Assembly (NCBI RefSeq): GCF_000718005.1
Contig: NZ_JODV01000035.1
Source of the DNA: Actinoalloteichus_B caeruleus
GTDB taxonomy: Bacteria; Actinomycetota; Actinomycetes; Mycobacteriales; Pseudonocardiaceae
DNA: 15,105 nucleotides
Direction: 5' to 3' (one strand)
Both the position numbers and the translations under genes were made by a program. Every line of letters begins with the position of its first letter. The stretch's first letter is position 1. Below the pieces are notes generated by a model. It was given only the letters and a program-made list of their open reading frames with translations. It did no database searches and was not told the DNA's origin. Of the stretch, positions 13,216 to 15,105 are shown piece after piece.

Positions 13216-14061
13216 CTACTCCTCAATCTCCTCGAGGACTCGCTGGAGCAGGGCACGACTCTCAGCCTCCTCCAAGGACTTAGCTGAGATCGTTTGGAAG
13301 GCGGAGGCGAACTGCTCCAGGTAGGGAGCGCTGTCGTACCACCGCCCGTCCACAAAAGTTTCGGTGTACGCGAAGGTCGTCGCTGGTTCCCCTACGTCTA
13401 GTAGCGAAAATGAGGTTCCTAGCGCGATGTGCTCTCCAGCTGACAGCGGTAGAACCTGTAGCTTGAACTGCTCCGCAGCAGAGTACTCAAGTATGGTGCG
13501 TAGCTGATGTGTCATAACATCGCGGCCTCCTACCAAGCGCCGTGCTGCCGCTTCGCCGAGGATTAGGTGAACCTTCGGGCCACCAGATCGGATGACACGC
13601 TTCTGGCGAGCCAGCCGGACCGAGACTGCACCCTCGACTCCACCGTTGTGAGGCTGGTAGGCAGTGGACAAGAGCGCTCGGGCGTAACCCTCGCTCTGAA
13701 GAAACCCGGGCAACGCTTCTTCCTGGAAAATCCGCATCTGCGTGGCCGCTGCCTCGATCGCCAAACACTCCTGAGCCCAGCCAGCTATCGGAGGCGAGAC
13801 GTTGTCTCGTCTCCGTGCTCCCGCAGCGAGCGTGAGCACCTGAGCCCGCTCCGACGGTTCCACCCGGTAGAGCTCGACAAGCCGCTCAGCCTCGGCCAGT
13901 GCCAGCTTCCGTTGCCCTGACTCGACCAAGGCCACTTTGCGCATGTACCAGCCGAGAGCTGTAGCAACCTCGTCAGCCGTAAGTCCTGCCCGCTCGCGGA
14001 AGGTTCGCAGCGCCGGCCCCAGTAGGAGGCGGTACGCGAGCGGCGGCGGCGCATCACTCAT
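13216..14061 (-). CDS. XRE-family regulator with DUF5753 domain
   Basis: This 281-residue cytosolic regulator has a helix-turn-helix of the XRE type at about residues 15-65 (LRTFRERAGLTADEVATALG, then VALVESGQRKLALAEAERLV). The rest is the DUF5753 domain, with typical features such as EALPGFLQSEGYARALLS and the later QLKVLP-type strand (FKLQVLPLSAGEH). Length is normal for the family. Members such as Scr1 or WhiJ-type proteins control development and antibiotic production and act together with a small DUF397 partner, here encoded directly behind. The start ATG at 14061 is preceded by GGAGAAG. Codon choice is less GC-biased than in the lanthipeptide region. Target genes are unknown. Confidence 0.88.
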   Translation of the reverse strand: MSDAPPPLAYRLLLGPALRTFRERAGLTADEVATALGWYMRKVALVESGQRKLALAEAERLVELYRVEPSERAQVLTLAAGARRRDNVSPPIAGWAQECLAIEAAATQMRIFQEEALPGFLQSEGYARALLSTAYQPHNGGVEGAVSVRLARQKRVIRSGGPKVHLILGEAAARRLVGGRDVMTHQLRTILEYSAAEQFKLQVLPLSAGEHIALGTSFSLLDVGEPATTFAYTETFVDGRWYDSAPYLEQFASAFQTISAKSLEEAESRALLQRVLEEIEE

Positions 14062-14162
14062 CTCTTCATCTTCTCCGTTTCGATGGCGCCCTCATTTGCC
14101 AGCAGGGCACCGAGCACCAGAGTTTTCACCCGTCTGGTCTATCACCCAACCCCCACACAGCC

Positions 14163-14173
14163 TTGCACTGCAA
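14163..14173. promoter_or_regulatory. Palindrome TTGCA-C-TGCAA in the divergent control region
   Basis: This perfect 5-1-5 palindrome lies about 100 bp before the XRE start, in the AT-richer gap between the divergent genes. A 7-bp direct repeat GTAGCTC (14216-14222, 14229-14235) follows. Either could be an operator for the XRE protein; this is inferred from position only. Confidence 0.3.
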
Positions 14174-14275
14174 CCGGCCTAAATGTACCGTCGCAGTAAG
14201 GTTCTGAACAATCGAGTAGCTCATCTGGGTAGCTCGGGCAAGACCTCCTCCGCTAGGCGCACTGCCACACAAAAC

Positions 14276-14312
14276 GAGGGGCCGGGCCAACTGTCAGGCC
14301 GCCCGGCCCCTC
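14276..14312 (-). terminator. 12-bp-stem hairpin before the rightward small-protein genes
   Basis: GAGGGGCCGGGC (14276-14287), a 13-base loop and GCCCGGCCCCTC (14301-14312) pair perfectly. On the minus strand the stem is followed by GTTTTGTGTG, so it is best as a leftward terminator, shielding the XRE promoter region. Read rightward it would sit in the leader just before the ribosome site of the next gene and could attenuate it. Confidence 0.55.
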
Positions 14313-14334
14313 CTTGAAGAGAGGAACCGACGCT

Positions 14335-14665
14335 ATGACCGTCGATCCCATCCCGGTAGCCATGCTACTGGCCGTAGCCGTCCTGCTCGCCGAGGTGTAC
14401 CGCCGGCACCGAGGGCGCCCTGACCAGCCGATCCGTGCCGTGGTCACCGTGGCCGGGACCCGCGACCGCCCACGCCAGCACCCACCCCAGCACCGACGCC
14501 GAGTGGGGCGGCGACGAGCAGGACACCGGCCGCCATCACTGGCGCCCCACCCCCACCACCCTCCCGCCTGCGGTCGGAAATCCCGACCCCGGGTGGGTCA
14601 CCGTCCTCACCGGGCACCTCCCCCTCCCGGCCCCATCCCGACACCCTCGGGGGCGGGTCGCGTGA
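14335..14665 (+). CDS. Small membrane-anchored protein, apparent +1 frame change
   Basis: ATG 14335 follows AGAGAGGAA and opens with VDPIPVAMLLAVAVLLAEVY, a membrane helix, then RRHRGRPDQPIRAVVTVAG. Near 14450-14480 the coding signal moves to the next frame: the original frame becomes Arg/His/Pro-rich with poor third positions, while the shifted frame reads STDAEWGGDEQDTGRHHWRP and GNPDPGWVTVLTGHL with almost all G or C third bases, ending at TGA 14663-14665. Either one gene with a frameshift (mutation, sequencing error or programmed), or a separate frame starting at GTG 14435. Alternatively the first frame runs uninterrupted to 14925 as one 197-residue protein. I recognise no family. Confidence 0.42.
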
Positions 14666-14925
14666 TCCTGTCCGCAGCCCTCGGAGCCTGGGCCGCCCTG
14701 ACCCTGCTGTGGGCCGTGGAATGGGCCGACCGTGTCCTGCTTCCCCCGCTCCGCGGAACCATCCGGCTGCGTCGGGTCCGGCGCACGACCCGTCAGGCGT
14801 TGATCGCCGCCGGGCATCCCTGGCCCCGCCCTCGTCGCCCCCGCCGCAGGCCACACTCCGCTCCTCGTCCGAGACCGGTCGGTGCGGTCGTCGTCCCGAA
14901 GGATGACGTCCCCACCGACTCCTGA
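14662..14925 (+). CDS. Small membrane protein with basic proline-rich tail
   Basis: GTG 14662 overlaps the TGA of the preceding frame as GTGA, a usual sign of coupled genes. The 87-residue product starts with a hydrophobic stretch (ILSAALGAWAALTLLWAVEW), then LLPPLRGTIRLRRVRRTTRQ, and ends in an Arg/Pro-rich tail finishing KDDVPTDS. One membrane helix with a basic cytosolic tail is likely. Function is unknown. The same frame is open upstream to 14335, so this could instead be the C-terminal part of one longer protein. Confidence 0.45.
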   Translation: MILSAALGAWAALTLLWAVEWADRVLLPPLRGTIRLRRVRRTTRQALIAAGHPWPRPRRPRRRPHSAPRPRPVGAVVVPKDDVPTDS

Positions 14926-14970
14926 TCGCAGCCGCTCACCCCCGGTGCCTCCCCTTCGGGTCGTGTCCTC

Positions 14971-15105
14971 GTGATCGTCCTCGTCCTCGTCCTCGTCCCC
15001 GTCGTCGTCTCGGTCCTCACCGGCTGCTTAGCCCTGAGCGTCGTGGTGGGCCTGGTCGCCTCGTTCCGCTCGGCCGTCGAGGACCACCCGCTGTCCCGGT
15101 CGCTG
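14971..15105 (+). CDS. Partial small membrane protein, runs off the window
   Basis: From GTG 14971 the frame is open to the window end (45 codons). It starts VIVLVLVLVPVVVSVLTGC, continues LALSVVVGLVASFRSAVEDH and has high GC in third positions, so one or two membrane helices are expected. The first codons are a GTCCTC repeat, which may be slippage-prone. A TTA codon lies at 15028-15030, rare in such genomes. No good ribosome site is visible, so the start is uncertain; there is no stop from 14926 on in this frame. Confidence 0.42.
   Translation, partial: MIVLVLVLVPVVVSVLTGCLALSVVVGLVASFRSAVEDHPLSRSL

Overview
The window comes from a high-GC, Gram-positive actinomycete. Long GC-rich genes, an ESX-like small protein next to a DUF3558 lipoprotein, an XRE/DUF5753 regulator followed by DUF397 proteins, and a SapB-type lanthipeptide pair together suggest the Pseudonocardiaceae or a near relative. 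Genus is not decidable from sequence alone. No tRNA, rRNA, CRISPR array, transposase or integrase was seen.

Layout. (1) 1-2060: an ESX/WXG100-like small protein gene overlaps a DUF3558-type lipoprotein gene. Downstream are decayed tandem copies of the module: a fragment of the first gene plus a shortened copy of the lipoprotein gene, then another fragment of the first gene. (2) 2060-2732: gene-free, with a 19-bp direct repeat. (3) 2733-5441: a phenylacetate-CoA ligase (paaK) and a TetR regulator (PaaR-like by position) read rightward; they meet a YczE/YitT-type membrane protein gene tail to tail. (4) 5612-7534: a leftward gene for a secreted protein of unknown function with a strong hairpin behind it, a doubtful small ORF in front of it, and the leader region of the next gene. 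(5) 7535-8374: a secreted M23 peptidase whose C-terminal half resembles spore-associated protein SapA.

(6) 8865-11766 is the centre of the window: a class III lanthipeptide synthetase (lyase-kinase-cyclase, RamC/AmfT-like) and, 46 bp downstream, a 43-residue precursor very close to SapB/AmfS with two perfect SxxSxxxC motifs. Hairpins lie between the two genes and behind the second. The RamAB-type ABC exporter that follows RamS in Streptomyces is absent, as are a RamR regulator and a leader peptidase. The adjacent SapA-like peptidase suggests a locus for aerial growth and cell-surface remodelling; that link is inference.

(7) 11767-12527 is gene-poor with a possible decayed ORF. (8) 12528-14061: a leftward operon of an XRE/DUF5753 regulator, a DUF397-like protein with an aberrant C-terminus, and an intact DUF397 protein, closed by an 11-bp-stem hairpin. 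(9) 14062-15105: a divergent control region with a hairpin, then small membrane-associated proteins whose coding frame appears to change near 14470 and return at a GTGA overlap, and a partial membrane protein running off the end.
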